Source: Metarhizium brunneum
Lineage: Eukaryota; Ascomycota; Sordariomycetes; Hypocreales; Clavicipitaceae
Direction of reading: 5' to 3'
Length of the DNA: 64,000 nt
Assembly: GCF_013426205.1 (NCBI RefSeq)
Contig: NC_089422.1
Coordinates: 2,108,001 to 2,172,000, forward strand
The position numbers and the translations under genes are program-made. The notes under the pieces are model-generated. The model did not search any database. It worked only from the letters and a program-made list of their open reading frames with translations, and was not told the origin of the DNA. This document shows positions 45,267-57,342 of this stretch, in pieces. Position 1 is the first letter of the stretch. The number at the start of each line of letters is the position of its first letter.

Positions 45267-47303
45267 GAAACTGCGTACCTTCGGATCAAGTACTATAGCC
45301 AATTAGATGATTCACATTTCTAGTCTCAAATCTGTCCTTGATGACTATGGATTGTGGCTTATAGTCTAAGATTGGGAATGTGGTAGATACTTCGCTTCAG
45401 TTACAAAGTTTGCTACTTCTTGTATCAGAATAGTGCCGACATCAAGGAGACAAAGGCTTTTCACATTCTCTGAATATACATACATATAAACATGATTGGA
45501 GGTGATATCACAGTGAATCTGTATGTCTATGTTGTCTGTTATACACACAAGGTGGACAAGAATACACATCCTGTCGTCGATAAAGAACAACGTGTGCTCT
45601 CAGGGGCGATGCAAGTCTCTCCTGCAAATCTTGTAGGTGGGTATTATTGCCATCTTGAACAGTAACATTGACACCAGAATGGAAGGACTTGTAGTTACGG
45701 TTGCTGCCTCTTATCGACTTTCAGCTGTGCTGGCTCGGAACCGTACGTCGCAATCACTCATCCAACGCGAGGCAGCTTGTTTGTGCGGAGCCAGTTCAAG
45801 TCTAATATAATTAGGACCATGGTTTCTTCCTATGGAGATTGTTTCCAGGCAGGCAAGCGTTAGCTGCTTGTCATTGTACAAACTTGCACCGATGTTTAAC
45901 GCCAAAGGCATCCATCCCAGCAGAGAACCTCGAATGGGAGCAGTATTTTAATCCCAGCACCATAACGGGCTATACTGTTACGAGAATCAATAATGCAGAT
46001 TTGGGAAGTAATGACGGAGAATGAAATAAAATCATGGCAAAGGGAGTAGCCCTACTGCATATTGCAAATGCGCGTACCACGAAATGACGGAAATGAGCAT
46101 CTTGGCGACGTCTTAATTGACGCTGGTCAGGTTCAAGTCGCCTCAGTGTGGCGTGGGACGTCTAAACAGACGCAAAGTCCATAATGAGGAGCAAAAAAAT
46201 ACTTTGAGAGCTATATTTCTGAGTTGTCAAGTGTTCATGTGAGCCTTCTTGGTTCCGCTTTCCAGGGTCCATCCTTCAGAGAACCAACCTCACAGTTGTA
46301 CTATAAGCTTGAAGCTTGATCCATGTTTCAGGTCATTTCAGTATCTCCAGACCCTTCTTTTATTAGATTCAGGCTTCGGGTTTCGCCAACAACCTTGGGC
46401 GGGCTCCAGGCAATGTATTTCGCCAGGCAGTGTCTCAGCTGAGGGATGGGTATTGAGTTGTAGTACGTTGAGGAGAATTGCCTACTAGGTATAGTATATG
46501 ATTGAGGGCCTTTAAGAAACCAGGAACTATCTACTCTTGCCGCCATGTCAAATACGGAAATGATCAACACTAGCCTCTTGAGGATGCTTCAAAGTCCACG
46601 CCAAGGAGCGATTTGTGGAATACTATTATCGGTCGGTTCTGGCCAAAAAAGCCCTCAAGGTACTATCCCAGTGGCCATGACGACCATGCAAGGCAACGCA
46701 GCGGAGTTTCAGGAACTGCTTGTCAGTAGTTTATCTTGCTTTCCGATGCAGGCAGGAAGTTTCAACTCAATGTGCCAGCCGTACCGTCCAACCACATCCA
46801 TTCTTGCACACACTGCGCGTCATAACATGGCACATCTCGATAAGCGAACGGGTTTACTACCATTATTCCAAGATCGGGACGGCGATCGGGGCCACACACT
46901 TGTCCTTAGTGGCTTCATGCTAGCAACGCCGCTCCAATGAATGCCGCGTGTGGCGGAGAGATGAGCTGGACTGCGGGACATGACGTAGTCCTCCATTGGC
47001 CTGGACTTGACGTCGTCGAGCAATTGATTCGTTGATTGCCAGACTGTAGCGGAGACGTTGTCGCTCTAAGTTGTAGCCCAGTTGCAAGGTCCAATGGTGA
47101 TGATGATACGGCCATGGGGCAACACACAACTTGGAGGCCTAGTTGAGGAGGACAGAAGACGTCACTGGTCGTGAGGAGAAGGCCTCCGAGTATAAGATGC
47201 AAGCGTTTTCTGCCAGCGGAATTGTCGACAGTTGGCGCAATACTCTTCATCGCTACAGACTTTACAACTTGCCTTACAGCTCTATATACCCAAACCACAC
47301 ACC
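45267..47303. other. intergenic, no gene seen
   Basis: The frame 46545-46940 is open but has no known domain, signal peptide or codon pattern I can support. The right end is the promoter of the small stress-type gene. Confidence 0.4.
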
Positions 47304-47650
47304 ATGGATTTCGTCAAGAAGGCCGCCGAGGGCATCAAGGGCAACTCTGGTGAGAAGAAGGACCAGGCTGCACAGGGCCAGGGTGGCGAGCAGCAGGACT
47401 ACGTCGACAAGGGTATTTTCCATCGTCTACTCCTGTACACCTAGATGCTGACCACCTCGTAGCCTTTGGCATGGCGGCGAGCAAGAGCGGCCACAACATC
47501 GACCGCAACACCCAGGAGAAGATCACCGACGCCGGTCGGTCCGCCTACGAAAAGGCCACTGGGTAGGTGACTTGCCTCGGTCATGGATGAAGAGACTAGT
47601 GGACTGACACGCAACGTAGAAGCAAGGTTAACCCCAAGATTTCCAACTAG
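47304..47650 (+). CDS. small conserved hydrophilic (stress/conidiation-type) protein
   Basis: Three exons (47304-47412, 47463-47562, 47620-47650) encode 79 aa. The product starts MDFVKKAAEGIKGN, has a Q/G/E-rich linker with QQDYVDKAF, then SGHNIDRNTQEKITDAGR and the end GSKVNPKISN. I recognise this layout as a widespread ascomycete protein family without a firm function, often highly expressed in spores or under stress. It is hydrophilic, with no signal peptide or TM. Introns of 50 and 57 nt have GTATTT and GTAGGT donors. The family call is from memory of the pattern, and function is not known. Confidence 0.85.
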
Positions 47651-48404
47651 AGAGCGAACCACCGGTCGCCTGTTGCATTCACGAATAGATTGTCAATGGC
47701 TATGACGTGTGGTCTATGTTTCACTTATACCTACCCTTTTGAATAAAAAAAGTTTAACCGCACCAACTGTATTTGGAAACGATGTGCAGGTCGTGAACAG
47801 GCTTGAGCTCATTCGTACCCCTCCTTTGCAATTGAGCACCGCTTTAAAAGTGTAAAGTGACGGTTCCATGAGTTTGACCATGGTTGTCGCGCCTCTATGG
47901 CAACTTGTTGACGACTAGATGGCGTGCAGGCGCAAATAACATTGGAAGTCACTGCGCTCGCCAATGGACCCAAGGCTCGCGCCGCTGGCTGTACACGTTT
48001 TTGAACCAGTTGCATGCTCTGCTAAAAATCGTGGCTAGAGGGAAATCTGTTCAACTCGGAGAGCGACACGATTGTAGGTGAAAACAAATTGCCAAATTTC
48101 AATGTTCCAGCTTCCCAGAATACCAGACAATTTGCTCCCGGCACCGCCACAAGGGAGGGACAGCACTGTGGCGCCTCAACGGCACGTGCATACATATGTA
48201 GACATCAAACTTAGGTCTAGGTAGCACTGAAGCCCAAGTATCTACCCCGCTCGTCTCGTATCGTAACGACATCCTGCGATTCTGAGAAGCGTCAATAGAC
48301 TCCCACCGTGGTCTGCCACCACAATTCCCGCAGGCCATGCAGTTTTCTCGCAGCAGGTGCCTCCCGTACCGGGGCTCATCAGCATCCCGCTAGTTCTCCG
48401 CCGC
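47651..48404. other. intergenic, no gene seen
   Basis: No coding signal; 3' flank of the small stress-type gene and upstream region of the next gene. Confidence 0.4.
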
Positions 48405-48776
48405 ATGGGTACCAAGTCTGCCAATAGGGCTGACCTCGATGACCAGATCGCGACTTACCTCAACATCGATTCTGACAGTGGTTTCGCGCCCCCCACGTGG
48501 CAGTCACATGTTGGCACCGTCTTAATCGCTCGGAAGGACAGGAGCCCATTACTTCCGCAGCATTTTGAGGGCGTGTGGATGTACTGCGACTACATTCTAG
48601 ACCTCTTTGGAGAAGGACAAGGCGCGCCGAGGTGGCTATACAATCGTCCGGCGTTTGAGAAGTGGTGGGAAGGTTACTGCAAGGAACAGAAGTGTATGCG
48701 CTCCGGGAAGGGAGGCAAGCAAGATCCTGACGATTGGCGGGCCGTCGGGTCGCCATACGAAAGCGAAGACTCCTGA
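48405..48776 (+). CDS. conserved fungal hypothetical protein
   Basis: 123 aa from ATG 48405 (an earlier GTG-opened frame adds 16 residues without homology signs). Conserved-looking blocks are THVGTV-like QSHVGTVLIARKD, LLPQHFEGVWMYCDYILDLFGEG, RWLYNRPAFEKWWEGYC and DDWRAVGSPYESED. This pattern occurs in hypothetical proteins of accessory regions of Sordariomycetes. It is aromatic-rich and acidic, with no signal peptide. It lies directly beside the truncated end of a Helitron relic on the opposite strand, so it could be a captured or neighbouring accessory gene. Function unknown. An additional upstream exon is possible. Confidence 0.6.
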   Translation: MGTKSANRADLDDQIATYLNIDSDSGFAPPTWQSHVGTVLIARKDRSPLLPQHFEGVWMYCDYILDLFGEGQGAPRWLYNRPAFEKWWEGYCKEQKCMRSGKGGKQDPDDWRAVGSPYESEDS

Positions 48777-48899
48777 GATGAAGTAGTCGTATGTCCTGGT
48801 CTACAAGAATGCCGTCTTGGGACGGTTTGGCGTCCCATAGACTCGCACCAGTTCAGGTCATCTCTCATACAGCTCTTACGTGTTATGGTTGTGGCTCTC

Positions 48900-51283
48900 A
48901 TATAGCTGTCTGGTTTCTGCAGCGAGGACCCTCAATCGCTGCGTTCCATCAACTATGGTCTGATCGAGCCGGTTCGCGATGAAATTCTGCTGTCGTATAG
49001 GACTAAGAAGCGATACCCTGAAGCGTCGTACACCTAGATAGCTGTACGTGAAGACTAGTAAAATCACATTTAGAATGTTCACCGTGAGAATCCCGCACTG
49101 CGTTTTGCAAGGCTTGGAGGAGAGCTGCGTAGTTCTGATGATTCTCAGCCGTTACTGACGGCGCCTCGGGAGATTCGTTTTCAACAAGGGGGAACTCCAC
49201 GTCAACAGTGTCATCCCCTTCCGATCGGCTTGCCCAGAGCTTTGCGTCTTGGCGTGTATCCTCGGCTGACTTTCTCAGAAGGCTTATGTTTGAGGCGTGG
49301 AAGCGTAGGCGGGGAGAGAGTGTCGCCTCGTAGTTTGACCATATATGGGTAATATCGCCGTCTCGCCGCGAGAGGAAGTCTTCCTAAGGGACAAATAAGG
49401 CTAAATGCAGAACAGAATTGCTAAAGAGAAAGTTAAAGCTAGCTCGCAGTAAATCGTGTGGTTTTAAAGCCTACCGTTCAAGGTACACTGGATGTTCATC
49501 ATGGTGATCGTCGCTGATGAATCCTTGAAAGATTGGCACGGCGTACTGGTGTGGCTGTCGGATTTTTTGGATCCAGTAATGATACTCGGGTGACGGGCCT
49601 TCGAGACAGATATGAGATTCATCATCGCCTCCCCCCTGCCGGCGCTGCAGACTTATCATGGACATATAGTCGTACAGACACAACTCTCTCAAAATAGAGC
49701 CTCTGAATACGTAGGCATCGAAATATAGGAGAGTTCGCCCACCCTCTCTGAGTGGAATGGTCTCGGGAGGTTCCTCGGCGTCAGTTAGTTGGCCAGCCAG
49801 ACACCGAAGACGTGGCCATGGCCGAAAGATTGACTAATGTAGTGCTGTTAGGTTAAGGAATGACCAATCCGGCACGTTGGTGAAATCAGGGCCATAGCCA
49901 AGAAGGTGGTAACAGACCTCTACGGCTGAGAGCTGTCGTTCGGAGAAGATTCGATTTGCCACCCTCGTTAAGAATTGGCGGCTCTCGTTCAGCACCGCCG
50001 ACCGACGGTCGTCGTGCTTGGCAGAATCCGAGACTTGATGCCTCAGCCCAGGTTGTTGGCGAAGCTGTCCGAAGAGAAGACATCGGCAGCGAGAGCAAGG
50101 CGTTTCCACATTGGTGTATCCAGCTTGGTGGCGTAGTTTGTGATATAATACAACATGGCCAGACCCTTGGTCCTTGTCACGATAATAGAGACGTCGTGGT
50201 TATGCCAGAGGCCGACTACCAGTGATTTGTCATATCGGTTAACAAGTGAGTGGTCCCGCCGGATCCTGAGCAGGCCCTCCTCCGTAAATCCCGTCTCCTC
50301 GACGATCTTCCAAGGTGCTTTAAACCGACAGGCCGTCCGCTTGTAATTCTCCGCACCCTGCTCGACGAGTCCCTTTAGCGAATACTTGAGACAGGTGTAG
50401 GTGTGTGAATGAACTTGACAGCAGAACGCGATGAAGTTGGATTCTTCATCGAAGACGGCAGTAAGAACCTAAATGCTATCCATCATTCCTTACATGGCAT
50501 AGATTGGTTTCCTCTCTTGGTGGACGGCCCTTCCAGCATCTTCATCCAAGCACTCGTAAAAAACCGAGTCCACGTACCGAATTACTTGTGTACGGTATAT
50601 GTCTTCTTTCGGATTAGCCATATCGTGCAGTAGGGATAGCAATTATATGTTCCTGTCTAGCCAAAGGAGCCCACGTAAATAGAGACTGCCTTGTTCATTT
50701 GTCTCCACCGTTGCATAGTTACGGCTAATCTTGCCAAAAACTGACTCCTCGCTTGCCCTGACGTATATGTCGAAGAAGAGGGACACTTCTCGGTGGAAGA
50801 AAATAGCAGCGCTGACTGGATCCATGAGTAAGAGCGATATATCGGGGTCACTTGTAGTCTTTGTCTCTCACATCTCTGCCTCTGCCTTCCTCAGCCAGTC
50901 CACCGTCAGGCTGAGGGTGCATTGAGATTGAGGCAAGTAGTTCATCGATACTTGTGAATCCGTTTTCTTCCAGGCCTCGGTCGCTATCCGAGACTATGTG
51001 GTCAAGTCCGTCTGTGTCTTCTGACCTACAGACGACTCCTCCCTCCGCATGCGGTCCATGATAACGCTTGGAACATCGGTGCTGTCAGCATACCGCCAGT
51101 TCTCCATCTCGGCCCGATCAATTTTGATATGTTCGTAAAGGGGGTCATTCTTTTGAAGCCATACGAGGGCGGCAGTGACCCGAGATTTGCGTACTTGAAG
51201 TACATGGTGCGGCACTCGAAGCACACGGAGGGTGTGGCTTGAATTGTACCAAAAAAGCAAAGGCAAAGGCACACCTGTGGCAC
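48900..51283 (-). mobile_element. degraded Helitron (Rep/helicase ORF relic, N-terminal part)
   Basis: Reading the minus strand from right to left gives Helitron replicase pieces in the right order, but in changing frames with stops. They are VTAALVWLQKNDPLYEHIKI and VIMDRMRREESSVGQKT (N-terminal domain), then DPVSAAIFFHREVSLFF and YATVETNEQGSLYLRGLLWL (HUH region), then RYVDSVFYECLDEDAGRAV and YSLKGLVEQGAENYKRTACR. After these come RRDHSLVNRYDKSLV and LAMLYYITNYATK (the two-tyrosine region), ESRQFLTRVANRIFSERQL, and LCLYDYMSMISLQRRQGG. The HUH position reads YLR instead of HLH, so the nuclease is dead. The Pif1-type helicase motor (Walker A) is absent. Element ends (5' TC, 3' CTRR hairpin) were not found. 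Confidence 0.82.
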
Positions 51284-51435
51284 GGCTAGTGGCGTAGTAG
51301 TGTAGAGCGCGGAAGGAAGAACCTTTCGTTCCTCAAGGCACTAGGCACCAGAGCGAAATCGGACAAATGCCGCAACGCGACCGATGCACACCACATGCAG
51401 TTGGAGTATGAAATCTCCAGCTGTGAGACATACCA

Positions 51436-51948
51436 ATGGCGACTGCCTTCTCCTTCTCCCAACCCCTCCGACTCCGGACTCTGTCCTCAGCAACCCTCAC
51501 AATGCCCGGCTTCGTCCTCACCAAAGACCACGTCCGCAAAGCATTCTCCCACCTAGGGGAAATCCAAGACCTCGAGCACCGCAAAAAGTTCCTCACAGAG
51601 TACACGGTCCCCAACGTCACATGGACCTGCACCGGCAGCGCGCACTCGCTGGCCGGGACGCGGCACAGCGTGCAGGCCCACGAGGACGCCACCTTTAAGC
51701 GGCTGGGGCGAAACCTCACGGGCCCCATCAAATTCACGGCAACAAGAGTCATTGTCGACGCGGAGCGCGAACAGGACGGCTGGTGGTGCACCGTCGAGAC
51801 CAAGGGCGAGGCCACCCGGACCACGGGCCAGCCGTACAACAACGAGTACGCCTGGCTGATGCGCTGGAACGACGAGGGCAAGATTGTCGAGATACGAAGC
51901 TACTGGGACACCATGCTCTCTGAAAAGGTCCTCCTGGGACAAGAATGA
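51436..51948 (+). CDS. SnoaL-like / NTF2-fold protein
   Basis: 170 aa if started at 51436, or 148 aa from the in-frame ATG at 51502 (MPGFVLTKDHVRKAF), which is the domain boundary. The NTF2-like cone shows as an N-terminal helix, then VTWTCTGSAHSLAGTRH, a middle VIVDAEREQDGWWCTVETKGEA strand pair, and the end NNEYAWLMRWNDEGKIVEIRSYWDTML. This resembles SnoaL-like polyketide cyclase/dehydratase folds and fungal orphan members. The function of this copy is unknown; many are stand-alone. The first 22 residues could be a weak mitochondrial presequence. Confidence 0.8.
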   Translation: MATAFSFSQPLRLRTLSSATLTMPGFVLTKDHVRKAFSHLGEIQDLEHRKKFLTEYTVPNVTWTCTGSAHSLAGTRHSVQAHEDATFKRLGRNLTGPIKFTATRVIVDAEREQDGWWCTVETKGEATRTTGQPYNNEYAWLMRWNDEGKIVEIRSYWDTMLSEKVLLGQE

Positions 51949-52148
51949 GGAAGCAGCTCCGCGGGGGACTAGTCACGACGAGGTTACGCCACATACGGGA
52001 ATATACAACAGGTTCTCGGCAATTTATAGACAATATATACACTTTTTCGCCAGCAGGAGTAATTCATGTTCGTGGTATCACAGGTCTCACCCCACAGCAA
52101 AGCCTGCCTTGCTGCACCAAGACTCTCCGCGCGTCCAGGTCCCTCCGT

Positions 52149-53451
52149 CTACGCCTTCTTGGGCGCCCAGCCAAGACGGTTGTTGCCCGCGTCAAAGACA
52201 ACCAGCGCCGCCTTGAGGGCAATGTCGCCAAAGATGTTCTGGCCAAGCTGACCGCTGCTCTGGATGCCGCCGAAGCAGGTCGAGCTGCTCTCCTGGGCGG
52301 GCGCGTAGTTGATGATGCTGCCGGGGATGGTGATGGTGGCCCTGCCCACGCCGAAGCGAAAGTCGGGCAGCGTGGCGCCGCAGTCGAAGACGTAGCCGCC
52401 CATCTGCCGGTTGTTCTGGGCGCCCTGGACCTGGGCGTAGTAGGCTTCGACGATGCCATCGTCGATGAGGAGCAGCGTGGTGCCCGTGTCGGCGATGCCC
52501 TGGATCTGGGCGGGCTGGAGGTCGCCGTTGCCCACGGCGTATCCGGAGGCAGTGAAGCCCCAGAAGCCGCGGCTGCTGTCGAGCTCGGTGTAGGAAATCT
52601 CCCCGTCGTGCTCCTGCTCGTCAATGTAGCCAAAGTTGTAGGTGCCGTCTAGTTACTCCCCCGTTAGTATTCTGCTGCTTCTACCTTGGATGGTGCGAGT
52701 GCTTACCGGCAGCGTGCTTCAGGTTGGCCGTGAACAGAGGCGCCTTGAGGCTGTCCTTGATGTTGGAGAACCACGTCTTTTGCTGCGTCGGCTTGACCGT
52801 GTTGATCTCGTCAAAGGCAAGGCCGAGGAGGCCAGAGTTCTGGGACGGGCCCCTGGTGAACTGGGCAGAGACCGTCTTGGCAGATTCCACGGCCTGCTGC
52901 TTGACAGTCAACCCGCCGACGGTGACCTGGTCGAGGTAGACGTCACCTTGGCAGGTGCTTCCATCGCCGTACTGGATGGACCAGGACGCTCCTTCAAGCG
53001 GCTTGGCAGACGAGCTGGATTGGATGTCATAGATCTTCTGGCCGTTGACTTGGCTCTGCTGGGTCTCGCTGCTAAATACCCAGAGGTCACTTGAGCCGGT
53101 GTCAAAGTCGAGATATAGCTTCTGAGGAGGAGTACCGATGTCAACTTCGGCCAGATATTCCAGGTCACCAACCCCGGGGGGAGGCTTGGCAGGATCTGAA
53201 CCAGTACCATCCTGGCGCTTCTGCAGTCCCAGGTCCTCTTCAATACGAGACACCAGGGAAGAAAGCTCTGTGGGCAAAGGGACGTTGTACTTGTTGTAAG
53301 CCTTGGCGAGGGCCAGAGGGCCGTTGGGCTTGAAGTTCTTGTTGTGAACGGCGTTGATGGAAAGAGTCTGGGTCTGACCAGCTGCGGGTAAAGCAGCGGC
53401 GAGGTTGCCAGCGATGGCGAGGGAGGCAAGAAAGGCTCCAAAGGTTTGCAT
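52149..53451 (-). CDS. secreted pepsin-type aspartic endopeptidase (A1 family, endothiapepsin-like)
   Basis: Two exons (53451-52707 and 52648-52149) split by a 58 nt intron with ACTAAC branch give 414 aa. Signal peptide about residues 1-20, then a propeptide ending at the KR at 78-79 (QKRQDGTG), so the mature enzyme starts near residue 80. The catalytic motifs are DFDTGSSDLWV (D117) and IADTGTTLLLID (D302), with the flap YGDGSTCQGDVY between them. Two cysteines near the C-terminus (VFDCGATLPDF and STCFGG) fit the conserved disulfide. The ATG at 53451 is chosen because the signal peptide starts there. It probably degrades host or soil proteins at acid pH. Confidence 0.94.
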
Positions 53452-53552
53452 CGTGATTTGTCTATATGATACGTGTTGCTTGGCCAAGAATGTTGAAAAC
53501 CTGTGGTGATGAGAAGCCAGCCAGATTGCAGAGGAGGCGGTGGTGGCTTCAA

Positions 53553-53558
53553 TTTATA
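53553..53558 (-). promoter_or_regulatory. TATA box of aspartic protease gene
   Basis: Read on the minus strand, TATAAA lies about 100 nt upstream of the protease ATG. Confidence 0.6.
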
Positions 53559-56500
53559 CCTTTTGCTCGAGATGCCATGGTTTGATCGTCATCTCAAACA
53601 ATATTGTATCAAAGGAGCTCCCATCTTCCACGAAGCCCTTCCACGCCCTTGGAGGGCACCACTTTGCTACCTTGGCAAACCATGCACAAGCCGCATCACA
53701 TAGGAGCCCATGATGGTACCGAAAGGGCAGTTCGGTTCTCAAATGACCAGGTTGCTTCAGACAAGAAGGGAAGTTGATCTCTCGAGATCGTCATATTGGC
53801 ACCATCTGCCCCGGACCAGGAGCTCAAAACGCCTCATGGACCAGTTCACGAGGCCCAACATGGTGCGGCGGCGACTATACCTCATTGGAGCAGTGGCCGC
53901 CAAACAGCGCCCAAGGAACAAGAAAACAGGTACTGGTCAACAAAGAACCTTGGGATGAGCCTGCAATTTAGACGCGGGCCGAGCATGTTGGTGTCGGCGT
54001 AGCCACTCGGTATTCGCAGAGAGCCAGGCAGACGAAATGAAGGAGACGGTTGAGCTAAAAATGGAGACATGGACATGATACAGACCCAGGCACGCAACTT
54101 GCAACAAAGAGGTCAACTCGTATAGTTCTCTTGCGCCTAGCAACATGGCTTGCCGGGGGGGGCCAGATGGTGGTAGTTTGTCGTCTTCCAGAACCAGCCA
54201 CTGAGGCGTGGCATGAGGGAAACGCGAAAAGCCACCGCCGATCACATGGAGCAAACTGATATTACGTGACTGTTTAGAGATGGTGCAATCGAGCTGGGAG
54301 CGCGTCAAGAGGCCGGCTCGACTAGTCAGCTGGGCAAGTAGGAAGTTCTCGCAGTAACAGCAAAGGTTGGGCAACCAGACATGTCAGTGGAATTCGATTC
54401 TCTATTCGACACAAACGCCGGCACTAAACTGACAGTCTCCCCACCATGTTGGTTCCGTCTTAGCCGATAGGGTCAGGGGGGCCCCCGGACTGTTCTTGTA
54501 CATACAAGACTACGGAGTGCAATAGCAACTCACAAACGAGAACATGCGCCTTTGTTCATCGTCGTAGAATTAGATTGTCGTGGGGGAACCAGCCGGTTGA
54601 GGAAGGAGCCTGATCTACCATGACGAGTTGTGGAAACAACAGTAGACTCTAGAGTCTGTTGGAAGCTGGAACCCCGGATGGTCACGACGCACAATGCAGC
54701 GCCCGCAGCTTGTGCCACTTTGTGGAGAGGGCCTGGAGATTTCCGTCGTGTCTCTGATGCGCCGCACAGGCTTTGTCTCGGGTTAAGAAGCTTACTCGAG
54801 AGGTTGTCAACCATGCAGTTAGTTAGTTTAGGGTAGTGCTTGTCTCTAAAGTCTGAACCCAAGCGGATATTACTTTCGCGTCAACGACACGAAATAGAAA
54901 AAAACGTCGAAAAGTCTAATATACTAGAATCTAGATCACTCATGCCAAGTAGCGGCCCGTCCGTGAAAAAGTCTTGGCTGTGAGGCGTATACTGATTGAC
55001 GGGTTATTTGCGGATCGGCAGCGACCGAACCAAAGTCGGGCTTGGGCATGCTGCAGCACCGCTCACTTGACCTAGAGATCAGCATAAGAGACGTCGAATA
55101 AGTCCACCGTCACGGCCGCCGAGAATGGATTCGTTGCAGTTGGGAGCCTGTTCCTACGGTAGCATCGGGTCCCAAGGAGGCACATCAGGCCACGGCCAAC
55201 CCGGGGTAATGTCTCGTCGCTATTCGGAGCAAGGCGTCGCAAAGGTGCAGGGCACTTGTCGCATAGTCCCGACTCCCGAGTTGGAACATGCTGGGCGGCA
55301 TTCCCTGCCGGAATCTCACCTACCCTTTTCAGATGGTTCCCGTCCCTCCTCTATCTTGGCGAAACATCCCTACAGGGCCAAGTTTTGACAGGAGTATGGA
55401 ACATCTGGGCTGTTATTGGAAGGTTGGGATCCCTGTCAGAGGTCCTTCATCCGGAAGGGCCCTGGTATTTTCGGCAACGCCTATCCGAGCAGACGCCTCG
55501 CGAGGTTTCATGATTCACCGCAGGGCTGTGGTCTTGGGCAAGTAGCCTGTACTTACTTTCATCGGTTATTCTAGCATGAGAAATGCAATAATGATGAATG
55601 GTCGGGCAATGATCCTTTGGGGCCCTTCGGGATGATTCTCCACCGTCACGATTCACGATCCTGGCCAGCAGTCGCTTCGCTGTTCCTGTAGCCGACATCA
55701 GCATTCATATGCAATCGCAGGTTTCATATATATTGGTGCGTGTTGTGCTTTCAGTGACTGTGGATATTCTGTGGAATCACCTACCCGATGCGTCGAGACT
55801 CGTGATGAGTGCCTTGATACCCGAATGATATCCACGAGAATCCATGCATGTAATACTTGCTATTTCCGACGCGACAGGATCCGATGCAGATGAGTAGTTG
55901 GCGGTGCTTTTACAAACGGCCAAGTTGTCATGTCGATTTAATTCCCAATGACATGGGATTCTGATCAATGCATTCAGGCATCAAGCGATGCTCCGGGCCG
56001 GACTACGCTGCCAAGTAGTCTGTTTCAAATGGCGTCGTCACCCAACATCTGTTACAGGGAAAAACACAGGTAGCAGGAAATCAACAGTGTTTGCCGGCTA
56101 TAAGTTGCCGGGTGCATAAAGAACAGAATCGCCCGTGTTTCAGCCCTTTGTGCTTGAACTTTGTGTCGGATGGATCATGGCGGCATGTTGAATCACTTAC
56201 CAAATTATTCTTATGCGCCTGAAACATCAGAAACGTAGATTTCATGGAAATGGACCAATTCTACTATTCGCTTTCTGGCAACTCTGTGTCGGCGTTGGAA
56301 AAGGGATAGAGTACTGACAACATTCTTTTTTTACAACTATATAATAAAATAAAAAGCAAAACTGCAGGCTTTCAATCACTCTTTATTCAATGTATTACAA
56401 AATCCGGTCCTACTCTCCTTGCAAATTGGAAGGTTTCCATGGCGTAACATCGGCCTCGTTCAATACTTGGTCACTACGTGAGCTGCCTCATTTATATGTA

Positions 56501-56588
56501 GCAAATGCCCTTCCGTCTTCGCGGTTGTCTCAAACGATAGAAATGAAAACTCAAGAAGTGATTAGAGATGGATGTTCAATACATGGTC

Positions 56589-56637
56589 CAAGCAAGAAAG
56601 GCCAAGCAAGAAAGGCCGAGCAAGAAAGGCCGAGCAT
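56589..56637. repeat. 14-nt tandem repeat, three and a half units
   Basis: Units of CAAGCAAGAAAGGC, the third and the partial fourth with G for A at position 2. Confidence 0.85.
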
Positions 56638-57342
56638 CATGCCAAGACGTCCATGTCAGAGACTCACTGCAATCCGTCTTACCCTGCAGCAAGTGAGTCT
56701 CAAGCTTGAACCATACATGAAGAGTCTAATTATCTATATTTATGTTCACCGCCCAGGTTACGCGTCTTTGGGGAATCGTGCCGCGAGAAGCATACTAACT
56801 GCGAAGGACTCTACTTGAACAGAAAAATTGAAACAACCCAGCATTGCGGTATGCCACAGTTCACGACAAGTGGCTACAACAGTAGCACACGATTTATACG
56901 CTTTGTTCCCGGAAAATAGGCAGACAAGAAGTTCACCGGGAGGGCCAAAGGCGAACAAAGATGAGGCTCAACTTGGCCCGTGCAAAAGCGCAACCAACCA
57001 CAAAGAACAGCAACAAGGAATCACTGGGACAAGAGAGGCACAAGATATACTTAATAAATGGTATATTTGTTAAAGCCACTGTGTGTCGCATGTGTTCACT
57101 CTCTGTGGAGGGTAGAAGTGGAACACTCAAATGCCTCTGTACATCTTTGCTAAATCACAAGTGTAGATGGAATGCCAGTCGAACTTGCGTTGGTACGGCT
57201 AGCTATTCACTGTTCCAACAGCAGTGTGCTGCCATCGCTGTGTGAATGTCCATGTTCAATAAGACGCAGAACAGTATTTAACAAGCGTCTCGGCACTACC
57301 CAGCTATGCGGCCACGCAACTTCGCAAGTCTCTCCAACAGCC

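Larger units (their letters stand above)
53452..57342. other. 3.9 kb intergenic tract
   Basis: Left part is the protease promoter and right part the upstream region of the amidoligase-like gene. Frames such as 55125-55388 and 56390-56818 show no domain. Near-match TACGGAGTG near 54510. A 14-nt tandem repeat lies at 56589. Confidence 0.4.
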
